A stretch of 16,325 nt of DNA. Origin: an uncultured Treponema sp. Lineage in GTDB: Bacteria; Spirochaetota; Spirochaetia; Treponematales; Treponemataceae. The notes beneath the pieces were generated by a model. It saw only the letters and a list, made by a program, of their open reading frames with translations, was not told the origin of the DNA and made no database searches. This document shows positions 1-7,708 of this stretch, in pieces. The stretch covers positions 1 through 16,325 of the forward strand of contig CALDID010000117.1 in NCBI GenBank assembly GCA_937901865.1. The letters are read 5' to 3'. The position numbers were made by a program, and so were the translations under genes. Each line of letters opens with the position of its first letter. Within the stretch, counting starts at the first letter, position 1.

Positions 1-78
1 CCTGTTCGATAATATAGCTTTGACAAGGGGCTTAAGCCCCTTGCTACATAAAAAAACTATAGTTTCCGAACAGGTCTA
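1..78 (-). repeat. Intergenic inverted-end repeat, copy 1 (cut by window edge)
   Basis: The right end reads GTTTCCGAACAGGTCTA and the left end CCTGTTCGATAAT. These are the reverse complements of the two ends of the copy at 7595-7708, so this copy lies in the opposite orientation. The outermost bases of the left end fall outside the window. The interior differs from the other copies: it holds a perfect 20-bp palindrome, CAAGGGGCTTAAGCCCCTTG (24-43), and a run of seven A (51-57 region). The element starts about 45 nt downstream of the yggT stop codon. The T-tract lies on the wrong side of the palindrome for a canonical terminator of yggT. Confidence 0.8.
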
Positions 79-122
79 TTGTGTCAAGCGCATCTTTTGT
101 AACAATGTAAAAAACAAATCTA

Positions 123-710
123 TCAAATAGGGATATGGCGGATAATATTGATTAAAAGATTCATCACGAGGTTGCCACCGAGGGTCAAAAGAACGAGGGC
201 GATGATTGAGATGATGATTGCGGTTTTGAACGGGATGGTTGTGCGCGAAAATGTGCCTGCAATGCGGAAGATGAGGGGCGTAATTGTGCGGTCGAGAGTG
301 TCCCAGAAGCTCGAAGAGTAGTTCTGCGAGATGAAGAGCGCGATGAGGCGGACGACAAGCACGATAATCACGAAGCCGAGTATCGACGTTACGACGCTCC
401 AGCACAGCGATAAAAGCATAGCCAAAATGCCCGAAACCGTGATGCGCCCGACTTGCATGACACCTGTTATCACGCTCGATGCGCCGACGAGAACCAGCAG
501 CGCGACGGTTGGCGTGAAATCGACTGCACCGAGGCGGAGAAAGGTCAAGCGGCGGAAGATGTTTAGATACGGGTCGCAGATTTGGGCGAGGAAGCGTCCG
601 AAGCTCGAATACTCCGCTTGCGGTATCCACGTCAAAAATATTCTCACAAAGCAAAGCAATGTGTAAATCGAAATTAAGCCAGATAAAAATAACGATAATG
701 TATAAAGCAT
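123..710 (-). CDS. yggT: YggT family integral membrane protein
   Basis: This 195-residue hydrophobic protein has two YggT-type units. Each consists of membrane helices with an Arg-containing segment followed by a P-x-hydrophobic motif. The family signature C-D-P-Y-L-N is at about residues 46-51, followed by G-x-x-D-F-T-P at about 61-67. The second unit has the R-L-I-A...L-D-R-T-I-T-P pattern in the second half. The length matches typical YggT proteins (about 190 aa). The family is linked to membrane-associated cell division, chloroplast envelope and osmotic functions, but its biochemical role is not settled. The ATG is preceded by a good ribosome binding site, AAGGAG (716-721), five bases upstream. 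The gene follows dnaE by 43 nt on the same strand and is probably co-transcribed with it. No clear intrinsic terminator lies between its stop and repeat copy 1. Confidence 0.9.
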   Translation of the reverse strand: MLYTLSLFLSGLISIYTLLCFVRIFLTWIPQAEYSSFGRFLAQICDPYLNIFRRLTFLRLGAVDFTPTVALLVLVGASSVITGVMQVGRITVSGILAMLLSLCWSVVTSILGFVIIVLVVRLIALFISQNYSSSFWDTLDRTITPLIFRIAGTFSRTTIPFKTAIIISIIALVLLTLGGNLVMNLLINIIRHIPI

Positions 711-753
711 AGTTACTCCTTGAAAAATTGGTGTGAAAATGCGCGATTGCCCT

Positions 754-3700
754 TTACGCTGTCCAAACGTCTGTAACGAGCGGCAAATCGCGAAGCCGTG
801 TGATAAACTCGTCGTTCGTCGGCACTTTCATTTGGTTATTCGCCTGCACGATGTACGCGCCGTTTTCGGTATCTATATGAAAATATATAGATGCGATGCC
901 CGTCGCGTCAAATAAAATGTTTTTAATCGGCTCAAGGTCGCGCGCAGAAGAAATCTTGTTCTCAAGCTGAATGTGTATCTCGTTGATGCTCATTTCTTTG
1001 AGGTTGTCGATGTCAATCACCTCTTCAACCAAGAAAGACGGGTGCTCGTTTCGCTCGTTCGGCGGGTCAACTTTGCCTCGTAGCGCGACGACTTTTTCTT
1101 CCGCAATCACAGGCTTTGCTTTCTCCCAGACAGACGGGAAAAACGTGATTTCGATTTTGTCTGTGAAGTCGTACAAGCTCGCCCACGCCATTTCCGTGCC
1201 TTTTTTGGTGGTGTACGGCTTCAAATCCTTAATCATTCCGATTGCGGTGTAGACGGTGTCGCTCGATTTTGCCCCGCGCGCTTTGCTTCCTGCTTTCGCC
1301 GCAATTTCCGCTGCCGCCTGCTTTGCACAACGCTCTATCGTCGTCGAATTGCACGTCGAACGCTTTTCGATAACGTCGCGATAGTCGTCGAGAGGGTGTC
1401 CAGAGAGGAAACAGCCGATAAACTCTTTTTCGATGTTGAGCTTCTCCATTTTCTCCCAATCCGCCACTTCTTCAAACTTGAAATCTTCGATAGATTTTTC
1501 GCCCGCTTCTCCGAATAAATCTGCCTGTCCTGCCTCTTCGCCCTCCTTTTTGGCGGCAACGTAACGCATTGCGCCTTCAAGGTTCTGCAAAAGCGTCGGG
1601 CGATTTTGTCCGAGAGAGTCGAACGCGCCTGTTTTGATTAAACCTTCAAGGGCTTTTTTGTTTACGGTTGAGCCGTCCACTCTTTCAAGGAAGTCGATGA
1701 AACTTTTGTACTCTCCGTTTGCGTTTCGCTCGTCGATAATCGCCTGCGCCGCGCCTGTTCCCATTCCGTTAATGCCGCGGAAGCCGAAAATGATGTGTCC
1801 ATTGACGACATCAAAGTCGCTATCGCTTTTATTCACGTCGGGCGGGTCTACGGGAATGCCCATTCTGCGCGCCTCCTCAATATATGCAGGAAGTCCGTCG
1901 GTCGAGGTGATTTCGTTGGTGAGGTTCGCTGCCATAAACTCGGCAGGATAGTGGCATTTGAGCCAGCCCGTGCGATACGCGACAACCGAGTACGCCGCCG
2001 CGTGCGATTTGTTGAAACCGTAGCCCGCGAACGGAATCATAATATCAAAGATTTCGTCTGCGTGCTCTTTCGTGAAGCCCTGCTTGACCGCGCCTTCCTC
2101 AAACTCGATTTTCTTTCCAGCCATTACCTCAGGCTTCTTTTTTCCCATCGCACGACGGAGCATATCCGCGCCTCCGAGGGAGAAACCTGCGATTTTCTGC
2201 GATACTTGCATAACCTGCTCTTGATAAACCATAACGCCGTACGTTTCTTTCAAGATGTCTTCAAGACACGGGTCGGGATAATGCACGGTTTCGGGCTTCC
2301 ATTTTCCGTCGATGTAGTTCGGAATGTAATCCATCGGGCCTGGACGATAAAGCGCGTTCAATGCAACCAGCTCTTCGAGGCGGCGCGGTTTGGCTTGGCG
2401 CAAAATCTTCTGCATGCCCGGGCTTTCAAACTGAAACACCGCCACCGTGTCGCCGCGGCAGAAGAGGTCGAACGTCGCTTCGTCTTCCTCGCTCACCTTT
2501 TCCGTGCTAAACTCAGGCTCGCCGGGCTTTCGGTGCTTGTTGATGATGTTTTCGGTGTAGCGAATGAGAGAAAGGGTTTTTAAGCCGAGGTAGTCGAACT
2601 TAACAAGTCCGCACGGCTCAATGATGTCCATCGTGTACTGCACGCCGACTTCGCCCGTCTTTGGGTCTTTGAAAATCGGTGCCCAATCGGGAAGCGCGGT
2701 TAATCCGATAACCATTCCCGACGCGTGAAGACCTGTGTTGCGGTTGACGTTCTCGAGTTTTTTCGCCAATTTGAAAAGGCGCGCATATTTGGGGTCGTCT
2801 TTGTATGGAATGAGCTTGCCTCCGTCGGGGAACTTCTCGTTCGGCGGCTCGAATGCGTCCTTGAGCTTGGCTTTTGGGCTGTCGGGGATACAGGCTTTGA
2901 GCATATTCACTTCAGAAAGCGGAATTCCCAGAACGCGCCCCACGTCCGCGATTGCTTGCTTTGGTTTTAGTGTGCCGAATGTTACGATGTGCCCGACTTG
3001 CGCGTCGCCGTACAAATCGCGCGTGTGCTGAATGATGTCTTGGCGATAATCGAAGTCCATATCCACGTCGAAATCTGGCATAGATACGCGTTCTGGGTTC
3101 AAAAATCGCTCGAAAATCAGTTTGTATTTGAAAGGGTCGATGTCGGTAATCGTCATTGCGTACGCGACGAGGCTTCCTGCGCCTGAACCGCGTCCCGGAC
3201 CAATCGGCTTCTTGTGTTCTTTCGCCCAGTTGATGAATTCCCACACGATGAGGAAGTAGCCCGAAAATCCCATATTGAAAATAATGCCGAGTTCGTATTC
3301 TGCGCGCTCACGAATCTCAGGCGTGATTTCGGGATAGCGTTTTTTCAGTCCCTCTTCGACCAAATAGCGCACATAGTCGTCTTGATTTTTCGTGTAATCG
3401 TCGCCGTGCGTCTGAAACTCTTTTGGCAGCTCAAATCGCGGCAAACACGCCTTGAGTTCCTGCGTTTTGTATTGGTGAATCGTGAGATTGCACATATTCG
3501 CGATTTTCATCGTGTTGTCAATCATCTCAGGATAATCGGGGAAGAGAGAGCGCATTTCGCTTTCGTCTTTCAAGTACCATTCGCTTCTGCCTTCGCCCAT
3601 TGTTTGATGCGGTTCGTCTAAGAGCTTCTTGAATCCGATACAGCGGAGCGCGTCTTGAGCTTCTGCGTCCTCTTTGTAGCAATAATGCACGTCGTTCGTT

Positions 3701-4386
3701 ACCACCATCGGAATGTCGAGCTTTTTTGCAAGCGCGATGAGCTTTTTGGCGACTGTTTTTTGGTCTTCAAGCCCGTGGTCTTGCAATTCAATGTAATAGT
3801 GGTCTTTGCCGAAGAGTTCTTGATATGCGAGAGCTAATTTTTCCGCTTCCTCGTCCATTCCTGCCAAAAGCAGCTGCGGCAGCTCGCCTTGAATACACGC
3901 CGAAAGGCAAATTAAGCCCTCGTGATATTTTTTCAATAGCTCAAAGTCGATTCTCGGCTTTCCGTAATACAATCCCTCTGTGTACGCGATTGAGGAAAGC
4001 CACGACATATTTTTGTAGCCCGTTTCGTTTTCGCAGAGCAAAATGAGGTGAAAATAATGGGAATGTCGGTCGCCGCCCTCGCCTTTTTTGGAATACGGCA
4101 CGTCGTTTTTTTCGAGATGAGAGCCGTATGCGACGTAAAACTCTTCGCCGACGATTGGATTTATGCCGTTGGCGTGGCATATATGCTCAAAGTTCAGCAC
4201 GCCGAACATATTTCCGTGGTCGGTGAGCGCGAGGGCACTCATATTGAGTTCTTTTGCCCGCGCTATCAATGTATCAAGTTTGCTTGCTCCGTCAAGAAGC
4301 GAATAATCTGAGTGTACGTGGAGATGCACGAAGTTGCTTTTGGGAGTTCCTTCGGGTGCATCAGGAAAAACATGTATATCTGCCAT
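754..4386 (-). CDS. dnaE: DNA polymerase III alpha subunit
   Basis: This is the replicative DNA polymerase catalytic subunit, 1210 aa, full length for the DnaE family. An N-terminal PHP domain (about 19-240) keeps H23, H25, D32, H57, E82, H113, C164, D232 and H234, the positions that bind metal in active PHP exonucleases. The family C palm domain has P-D-F-D-V-D with catalytic D440 and D442, and the third aspartate D598 in K-F-D-Y-L-G-L. The G-P-G-R-G-S-G-A-G-S motif is at 396-405. A helix-hairpin-helix region follows at about 840-925, then the beta-clamp motif Q-A-D-L-F at 954-958, an OB fold at about 1045-1120 and a C-terminal tail. The ATG at 4384-4386 is the only possible start: an in-frame stop lies upstream at 4426-4428 and the conserved PHP begins by residue 20. 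No Shine-Dalgarno sequence precedes it. G+C is higher than in the metN operon. Confidence 0.98.
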   Translation of the reverse strand: MADIHVFPDAPEGTPKSNFVHLHVHSDYSLLDGASKLDTLIARAKELNMSALALTDHGNMFGVLNFEHICHANGINPIVGEEFYVAYGSHLEKNDVPYSKKGEGGDRHSHYFHLILLCENETGYKNMSWLSSIAYTEGLYYGKPRIDFELLKKYHEGLICLSACIQGELPQLLLAGMDEEAEKLALAYQELFGKDHYYIELQDHGLEDQKTVAKKLIALAKKLDIPMVVTNDVHYCYKEDAEAQDALRCIGFKKLLDEPHQTMGEGRSEWYLKDESEMRSLFPDYPEMIDNTMKIANMCNLTIHQYKTQELKACLPRFELPKEFQTHGDDYTKNQDDYVRYLVEEGLKKRYPEITPEIRERAEYELGIIFNMGFSGYFLIVWEFINWAKEHKKPIGPGRGSGAGSLVAYAMTITDIDPFKYKLIFERFLNPERVSMPDFDVDMDFDYRQDIIQHTRDLYGDAQVGHIVTFGTLKPKQAIADVGRVLGIPLSEVNMLKACIPDSPKAKLKDAFEPPNEKFPDGGKLIPYKDDPKYARLFKLAKKLENVNRNTGLHASGMVIGLTALPDWAPIFKDPKTGEVGVQYTMDIIEPCGLVKFDYLGLKTLSLIRYTENIINKHRKPGEPEFSTEKVSEEDEATFDLFCRGDTVAVFQFESPGMQKILRQAKPRRLEELVALNALYRPGPMDYIPNYIDGKWKPETVHYPDPCLEDILKETYGVMVYQEQVMQVSQKIAGFSLGGADMLRRAMGKKKPEVMAGKKIEFEEGAVKQGFTKEHADEIFDIMIPFAGYGFNKSHAAAYSVVAYRTGWLKCHYPAEFMAANLTNEITSTDGLPAYIEEARRMGIPVDPPDVNKSDSDFDVVNGHIIFGFRGINGMGTGAAQAIIDERNANGEYKSFIDFLERVDGSTVNKKALEGLIKTGAFDSLGQNRPTLLQNLEGAMRYVAAKKEGEEAGQADLFGEAGEKSIEDFKFEEVADWEKMEKLNIEKEFIGCFLSGHPLDDYRDVIEKRSTCNSTTIERCAKQAAAEIAAKAGSKARGAKSSDTVYTAIGMIKDLKPYTTKKGTEMAWASLYDFTDKIEITFFPSVWEKAKPVIAEEKVVALRGKVDPPNERNEHPSFLVEEVIDIDNLKEMSINEIHIQLENKISSARDLEPIKNILFDATGIASIYFHIDTENGAYIVQANNQMKVPTNDEFITRLRDLPLVTDVWTA

Positions 4387-4422
4387 AAAAACTATTGTAT
4401 ATGTTTTTTTCCATTGTGTATA
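4387..4422 (-). promoter_or_regulatory. Putative dnaE promoter, leaderless type
   Basis: On the minus strand a TACAAT box (4394-4399) lies 7 nt before the dnaE ATG. A weak -35 match, TATACA (4417-4422, 4 of 6 to TTGACA), sits 17 bp upstream. A normal +1 would fall on or next to the A of the start codon. There is no purine-rich ribosome binding site in the interval, which agrees with a leaderless message. An alternative promoter further upstream (TTGAAA, 16 bp, TATTTT) would give a roughly 45-nt leader and cannot be excluded. Confidence 0.45.
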
Positions 4423-4471
4423 CGATTAAAAAAAGAAAATACCGCGCATAGCGTGCTTTTCAAAATCGCAT

Positions 4472-4506
4472 AAAAAATCCCCCTCATTGTCTATGAGAAG
4501 GATTTT
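4472..4506 (-). terminator. Hairpin with T-tract, distal terminator of the TPR gene transcript
   Basis: The arms AAAATCC and GGATTTT (7 bp; 4474-4480 with 4500-4506) enclose a second stem CTCAT/ATGAG (4483-4487 with 4493-4497), separated by a 2x2 internal loop, with a five-base loop. Read on the minus strand the stem ends in GGATTTTTT, a run of six T. It lies about 60 nt downstream of the TPR protein stop and upstream of dnaE, so it probably backs up the nearer hairpins. Confidence 0.6.
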
Positions 4507-4510
4507 AGCG

Positions 4511-4561
4511 ATAAGCACCGTCTTATAAAACACCCTATGGGTGAAAAACAGCCTGTGGCTG
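4511..4561 (-). terminator. Tandem short hairpins directly after the TPR gene
   Basis: Read on the minus strand right after the stop codon, the first hairpin is CAGCC-ACA-GGCTG followed by TTTTT (4544-4561). The second is CACCC-ATA-GGGTG followed by TTTT (4527-4543). A third stem, ATAAG-ACGGTG-CTTAT, follows (4511-4526). Each of the first two has a 5-bp stem, a 3-nt loop and a T-tract, the form of a minimal intrinsic terminator. The arrangement suggests a stacked terminator that isolates the phoH operon from dnaE. Confidence 0.6.
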
Positions 4562-6751
4562 CTAGTAAATGCTTCGAATGAGGGATATGAGGGAAGAAGT
4601 GCGGTTCTTCACGTCTGGAACGAGGTCGGCTTTCACCGATGCAGACATATCAGAAGCGTTTTCGCCAGTTATCTTTTCGCCGTTTACATTCGCGGCTGGT
4701 GCGGTGTCTTGCAATGCCGCTGTATTTTCGTTGACAACAACGTGCGCGCCGCTGAGCGTGAGCGATGACTTTGCTTTTTCATCTTCTTCGTCGGTCAGAG
4801 AAATCAAAACAACCTCATCGCCGATGTTGAGCCTGTCATAAAATCCCTTTCGCTTGAACTCGCCCTCTGCAATCTCTTCGCTTGTCTGCGTAATGCTCAA
4901 ATCGCCTAACACATCTTCGTCGCGATAGATTAAGCCGCGCCCTGTGTCTGCGGTGCGAACGCCTCCCGATTTAAGCACGACGAAACGAGAGCCGTTGATA
5001 ATGCCTTCGCTTTTTCCCACGTCGATTAAAAGCGTGTCGTTGCTTCTGTTAAGCACTTTTCCGCGCACTGGCAAGATGTCGAGTATGCTTTGGCGGAATT
5101 TGCGGAGCGCAGAAGCCATTTTGTCATTGCCTGTGCGATAAACCGTGAACGAAGTAACTTCAGAGCCTGTGCGAGCGGAGTAAATCGTCGCGTCAATCGT
5201 GAAAGAGCGGTCATCTTCATCGACTTTCATCATGACAAAGTAATCTCTGCCTTCTTTTCGCGCCAACGAATACGCTTCTCCGTAGCCTTTTACGGCGGAG
5301 CTTGCCGCTTCAACCACGGTTGTTGCAACTCCAGAGAAAATATCTGCACTCATCTCGGCGGTAATTCTCTCTGCGTCTGGGTGGATAAAATGCGCGGTAG
5401 ACGGCGTGTAATACAGCCCTATGCGCCAGCGGATTTTGTCTAAATAAAACGGCTGCACATTCCATTTTGTCGCAAGAGAGTTCTTCATCAATGCGTCAAG
5501 TGCTTCCATTGTGTACGCATTGCGAGTGAGCTCATATTTCTGTGTGTCAGAAAGCGTTTCACTTTCATTCGCCGTCTTTTTGCGCTGCTCTTCGATAAAT
5601 TTGAGCTGCGAAAGATACATTTCGTTGAACCCGTCGCGGCTTAACATTCTTGCAAATGCTGTTCGTGCCATCGAGTTTAGCGGGTCAAGACGCAGAGCTC
5701 TTTGATACTCAAATCGTGATTGAGGACCGTCGAATCTTCGCTCGTATTCTTTTGCGCGATTGATATGATACTCTGCCCAACTCGGTCGGCGTGAATCTTC
5801 TATGTCGATTGTCTGCGTAATGAGCAATTCAAGGGCTGCTCTCATCATTTCATCGTACGGGTCGGCTCTGACACCGTCTTCAAATGTTTGAACAGCCTCA
5901 TCTATCTTTCCAAGCTCTTTTTGACACAAGCCTTTTAAGTACCACGCTGAAGAACATTTCTTGTTTCGTCCAATGCGATAATCACAAATATCAATCGCTT
6001 CATTATATCGCTTTGATTCATAGAGAATAGAGGCTAAAAGCTCATACGCTTTGTCGTAATCGGCTCTAATTTGCACAGCGGCACGGGCTTGTCTTTCTGC
6101 ATCGCTCAATTCGCCGTGCTTCGCCATAATGTAAGAAGCCAAATAGTGTACGACTGCATCTCCTGAATGAACGCGCAAAGCCGTATTGATATAAGAACGT
6201 GCTGTGTCGTAGTTGCCCTTTTCCATGCTGACAAGAGCTAAAGACAAGAGCGCATTTCTATTTGTTCTCTGCCTGTCCAAAGCGGCAAGATAGTATTTTT
6301 CTGCGCCAGAAAGAGAGCCTGTGAACAAATCCAATTCTGCAAGCCCGAAACGAGCATCTACATCGTTTGGATACTTCTTTAATATCGCATTGAAAATATC
6401 GCGCGCCTCGTCAAAGCGACCGAGTGCGATATAAATCATACCTTTCAAGTTCTGAATACTTGCATACGAGCGAGAATATTTTTCTGCCGACTGAAGATAT
6501 GTTAATGCTAAATCATACTCTTCAAGCTGATAGGTGCAGAATGCAAGGTTATACCACGCATCGCCGTACGCTGTGTTTTTTTGCAGTGCTTCTTGATACG
6601 CTTCTACTGCTCTGTACCAATTTTCTTCGCTTTGCGCTTCAAATCCATCGTTGTAATAATCCTGTGCGCTCTTTGTTGCCGCAATCGCAGGCTCTGCAAT
6701 GGCAAGGGCAAACGCGAGAAATCCTAAAGCACATTTTCTATATACACCCAT
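4562..6751 (-). CDS. Exported tetratricopeptide repeat protein
   Basis: This 729-aa protein has a cleavable signal peptide: basic M-G-V-Y-R-K, a hydrophobic core, and A-I-A / A-T-K at about residue 24. At least eight TPR-like helical repeats follow between about 28 and 370, with typical W/Y-x-x-L-A/G, Y-x-x-A and P-x-x-x-x-A positions. The second half (about 430-650) contains no TPRs. It includes a stretch of alternating beta character around 500-560 and a block with V-x-G-K-V-L-N and D-V-G-K-S-E-G-I-x-x-G (562-587) that resembles the small beta domains of FlgT-like envelope proteins. A hydrophilic, probably disordered tail follows. It is likely periplasmic and a protein-interaction scaffold; its partner is unknown. 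I recall a TPR gene at this place next to tlyC in T. pallidum. The ATG shares one base with the corC stop (TAATG) and is preceded by GGGGG, so translation is probably coupled. Strong hairpins follow the stop. Confidence 0.85.
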   Translation of the reverse strand: MGVYRKCALGFLAFALAIAEPAIAATKSAQDYYNDGFEAQSEENWYRAVEAYQEALQKNTAYGDAWYNLAFCTYQLEEYDLALTYLQSAEKYSRSYASIQNLKGMIYIALGRFDEARDIFNAILKKYPNDVDARFGLAELDLFTGSLSGAEKYYLAALDRQRTNRNALLSLALVSMEKGNYDTARSYINTALRVHSGDAVVHYLASYIMAKHGELSDAERQARAAVQIRADYDKAYELLASILYESKRYNEAIDICDYRIGRNKKCSSAWYLKGLCQKELGKIDEAVQTFEDGVRADPYDEMMRAALELLITQTIDIEDSRRPSWAEYHINRAKEYERRFDGPQSRFEYQRALRLDPLNSMARTAFARMLSRDGFNEMYLSQLKFIEEQRKKTANESETLSDTQKYELTRNAYTMEALDALMKNSLATKWNVQPFYLDKIRWRIGLYYTPSTAHFIHPDAERITAEMSADIFSGVATTVVEAASSAVKGYGEAYSLARKEGRDYFVMMKVDEDDRSFTIDATIYSARTGSEVTSFTVYRTGNDKMASALRKFRQSILDILPVRGKVLNRSNDTLLIDVGKSEGIINGSRFVVLKSGGVRTADTGRGLIYRDEDVLGDLSITQTSEEIAEGEFKRKGFYDRLNIGDEVVLISLTDEEDEKAKSSLTLSGAHVVVNENTAALQDTAPAANVNGEKITGENASDMSASVKADLVPDVKNRTSSLISLIRSIY

Positions 6752-7581
6752 TATTTTCCCCCGTCCTCATTATCGGCAGAATTACGCCGTATCACCTTAA
6801 TTACGTTTATGCGGTGTCCTTCCATATCTTGCACGATAAAATCAAAATCATGCCAAGATACTTTTTCGTATTTTACAGGTATTTTCCCGAACAAATCAAA
6901 CACAAAGCCGCCGAGTGTGTCAAAATCTTCCGCAGGCAGTTTTGCGCCGATTGTTTCGTTTACATCGTCTAAGTCTACTCTCGCTTCGCACAGCCAAATA
7001 TTTTCGCCGACACTAGAAATATCGTCGTTTTCGTTGTCAAACTCGTCTTGAATATCGCCGACGATTTCTTCAATGATGTCTTCCATACATACAATACCGC
7101 TCATTCCGCCGTATTCATCGATAGCGATTGCAATATGCAAATGCTTTCTCTTAAACTCTCTCAAAAGGCTGTCAATTCGTTTAGACTCTGGAATGAAATA
7201 TGCTTTGCGGATTATGCGATTCAAATCGACGCTTTCGTGTCGGGAAAATGCGTTGATAAGGTCTTTGACATACAAAACACCTATCACATTATCGACTGAT
7301 TCTGAATAGACTGGAAAACGGCTATGACCGCTTGCAGCAATTTTTGTCATAAGCTCATCTTGAGGAGTATCTATCGAAAGAAAATCCACATCAATTCGCG
7401 GAATCATTACTTCTTTTACCGTCGTTTCTGATAAATCTTCGATTCCCCGAATCATATCTTTTTTGTCTTTGTTTAGAGCAGCTTCTAAATTCGAATTATC
7501 CGAAGAGCCGCTACTGTCATCAGAAGAAGCCTGCTTGGCAGAATCTTCTTCTTTGTTCTTTCCAAAATTAAACAAACTCAT
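6751..7581 (-). CDS. corC: CorC/TlyC-type CBS domain protein (hemolysin-like)
   Basis: This soluble 276-aa protein lacks the DUF21 membrane domain, so it is the CorC form rather than the CorB/YtfL membrane form. A low-complexity Ser/Asp/Lys N-terminus (1-45) is followed by the characteristic V-K-E-V-M-I-P-R motif (55-62). A CBS pair occupies about 55-110 and 118-172, with D-E-Y-G-G-M-S-G-I-V (155-164) in the second CBS and E-D-I-I-E-E-I-V-G-D-I-Q-D-E after it. A C-terminal CorC/HlyC transporter-associated domain (about 190-266) carries D-T-L-G-G. CorC proteins are associated with Mg/Co efflux and adenine nucleotide sensing; spirochaete members are often called hemolysin TlyC, a role not shown by sequence. 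The start is supported by AGAGGAAG shortly before ATG. A repeat element separates it from ybeY, while its stop overlaps the next gene by one base. Confidence 0.92.
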   Translation of the reverse strand: MSLFNFGKNKEEDSAKQASSDDSSGSSDNSNLEAALNKDKKDMIRGIEDLSETTVKEVMIPRIDVDFLSIDTPQDELMTKIAASGHSRFPVYSESVDNVIGVLYVKDLINAFSRHESVDLNRIIRKAYFIPESKRIDSLLREFKRKHLHIAIAIDEYGGMSGIVCMEDIIEEIVGDIQDEFDNENDDISSVGENIWLCEARVDLDDVNETIGAKLPAEDFDTLGGFVFDLFGKIPVKYEKVSWHDFDFIVQDMEGHRINVIKVIRRNSADNEDGGK

Positions 7582-7594
7582 TATCTTCCTCTAT

Positions 7595-7708
7595 TAGACC
7601 TGTTCGGAAACAGTATGTCATTGCCGTACTTGATACGGCAATCTATTGCAATATAGGCAAAAAGATTATCGGGTCGAGCCCGATAATGACAATTATCGAA
7701 CAGGTCTA
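7595..7708 (+). repeat. Intergenic inverted-end repeat, copy 2 (complete), inside the ybeY-corC junction
   Basis: The perfect 12-bp inverted ends are TAGACCTGTTCG at 7595-7606 and CGAACAGGTCTA at 7697-7708, both bordered by TA. The interior has two hairpins with 9-bp arms. The first is ATTGCCGTA/TACGGCAAT (7620-7628 with 7634-7642, loop CTTGA). The second is ATTATCGGG/CCCGATAAT (7665-7673 with 7679-7687, loop TCGAG). The bases 7593-7620 are identical to 16271-16298, the start of copy 3. No coding capacity is visible. The form (small, inverted ends, TA flanks, no ORF) fits a MITE-like non-autonomous element. The YbeY stop codon TAG is made from the right-hand TA plus one base of the element. 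Confidence 0.85.

Noticed and set aside
20..57. Copy 1 palindrome as the intrinsic terminator of yggT, or TTGACA at 20-25 as a promoter
   Set aside because: On the minus strand the T-tract comes before, not after, the palindrome. On the plus strand no good -10 box lies at 16-18 bp from TTGACA.
76..654. A 192-codon minus-strand frame overlapping yggT and ending in repeat copy 1
   Set aside because: It is rich in His, Arg and Pro with no family features and lies in another frame of the clear YggT gene.
1795..2583. A 262-codon open frame on the plus strand opposite dnaE
   Set aside because: It is fully antisense to a highly conserved dnaE segment, has no recognisable domain and arises from the codon bias of the real gene.
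754..4386. dnaE acquired recently by horizontal transfer because of higher G+C
   Set aside because: It is an essential core gene with full length and normal motifs; composition alone, sampled by hand, is not enough to claim transfer.
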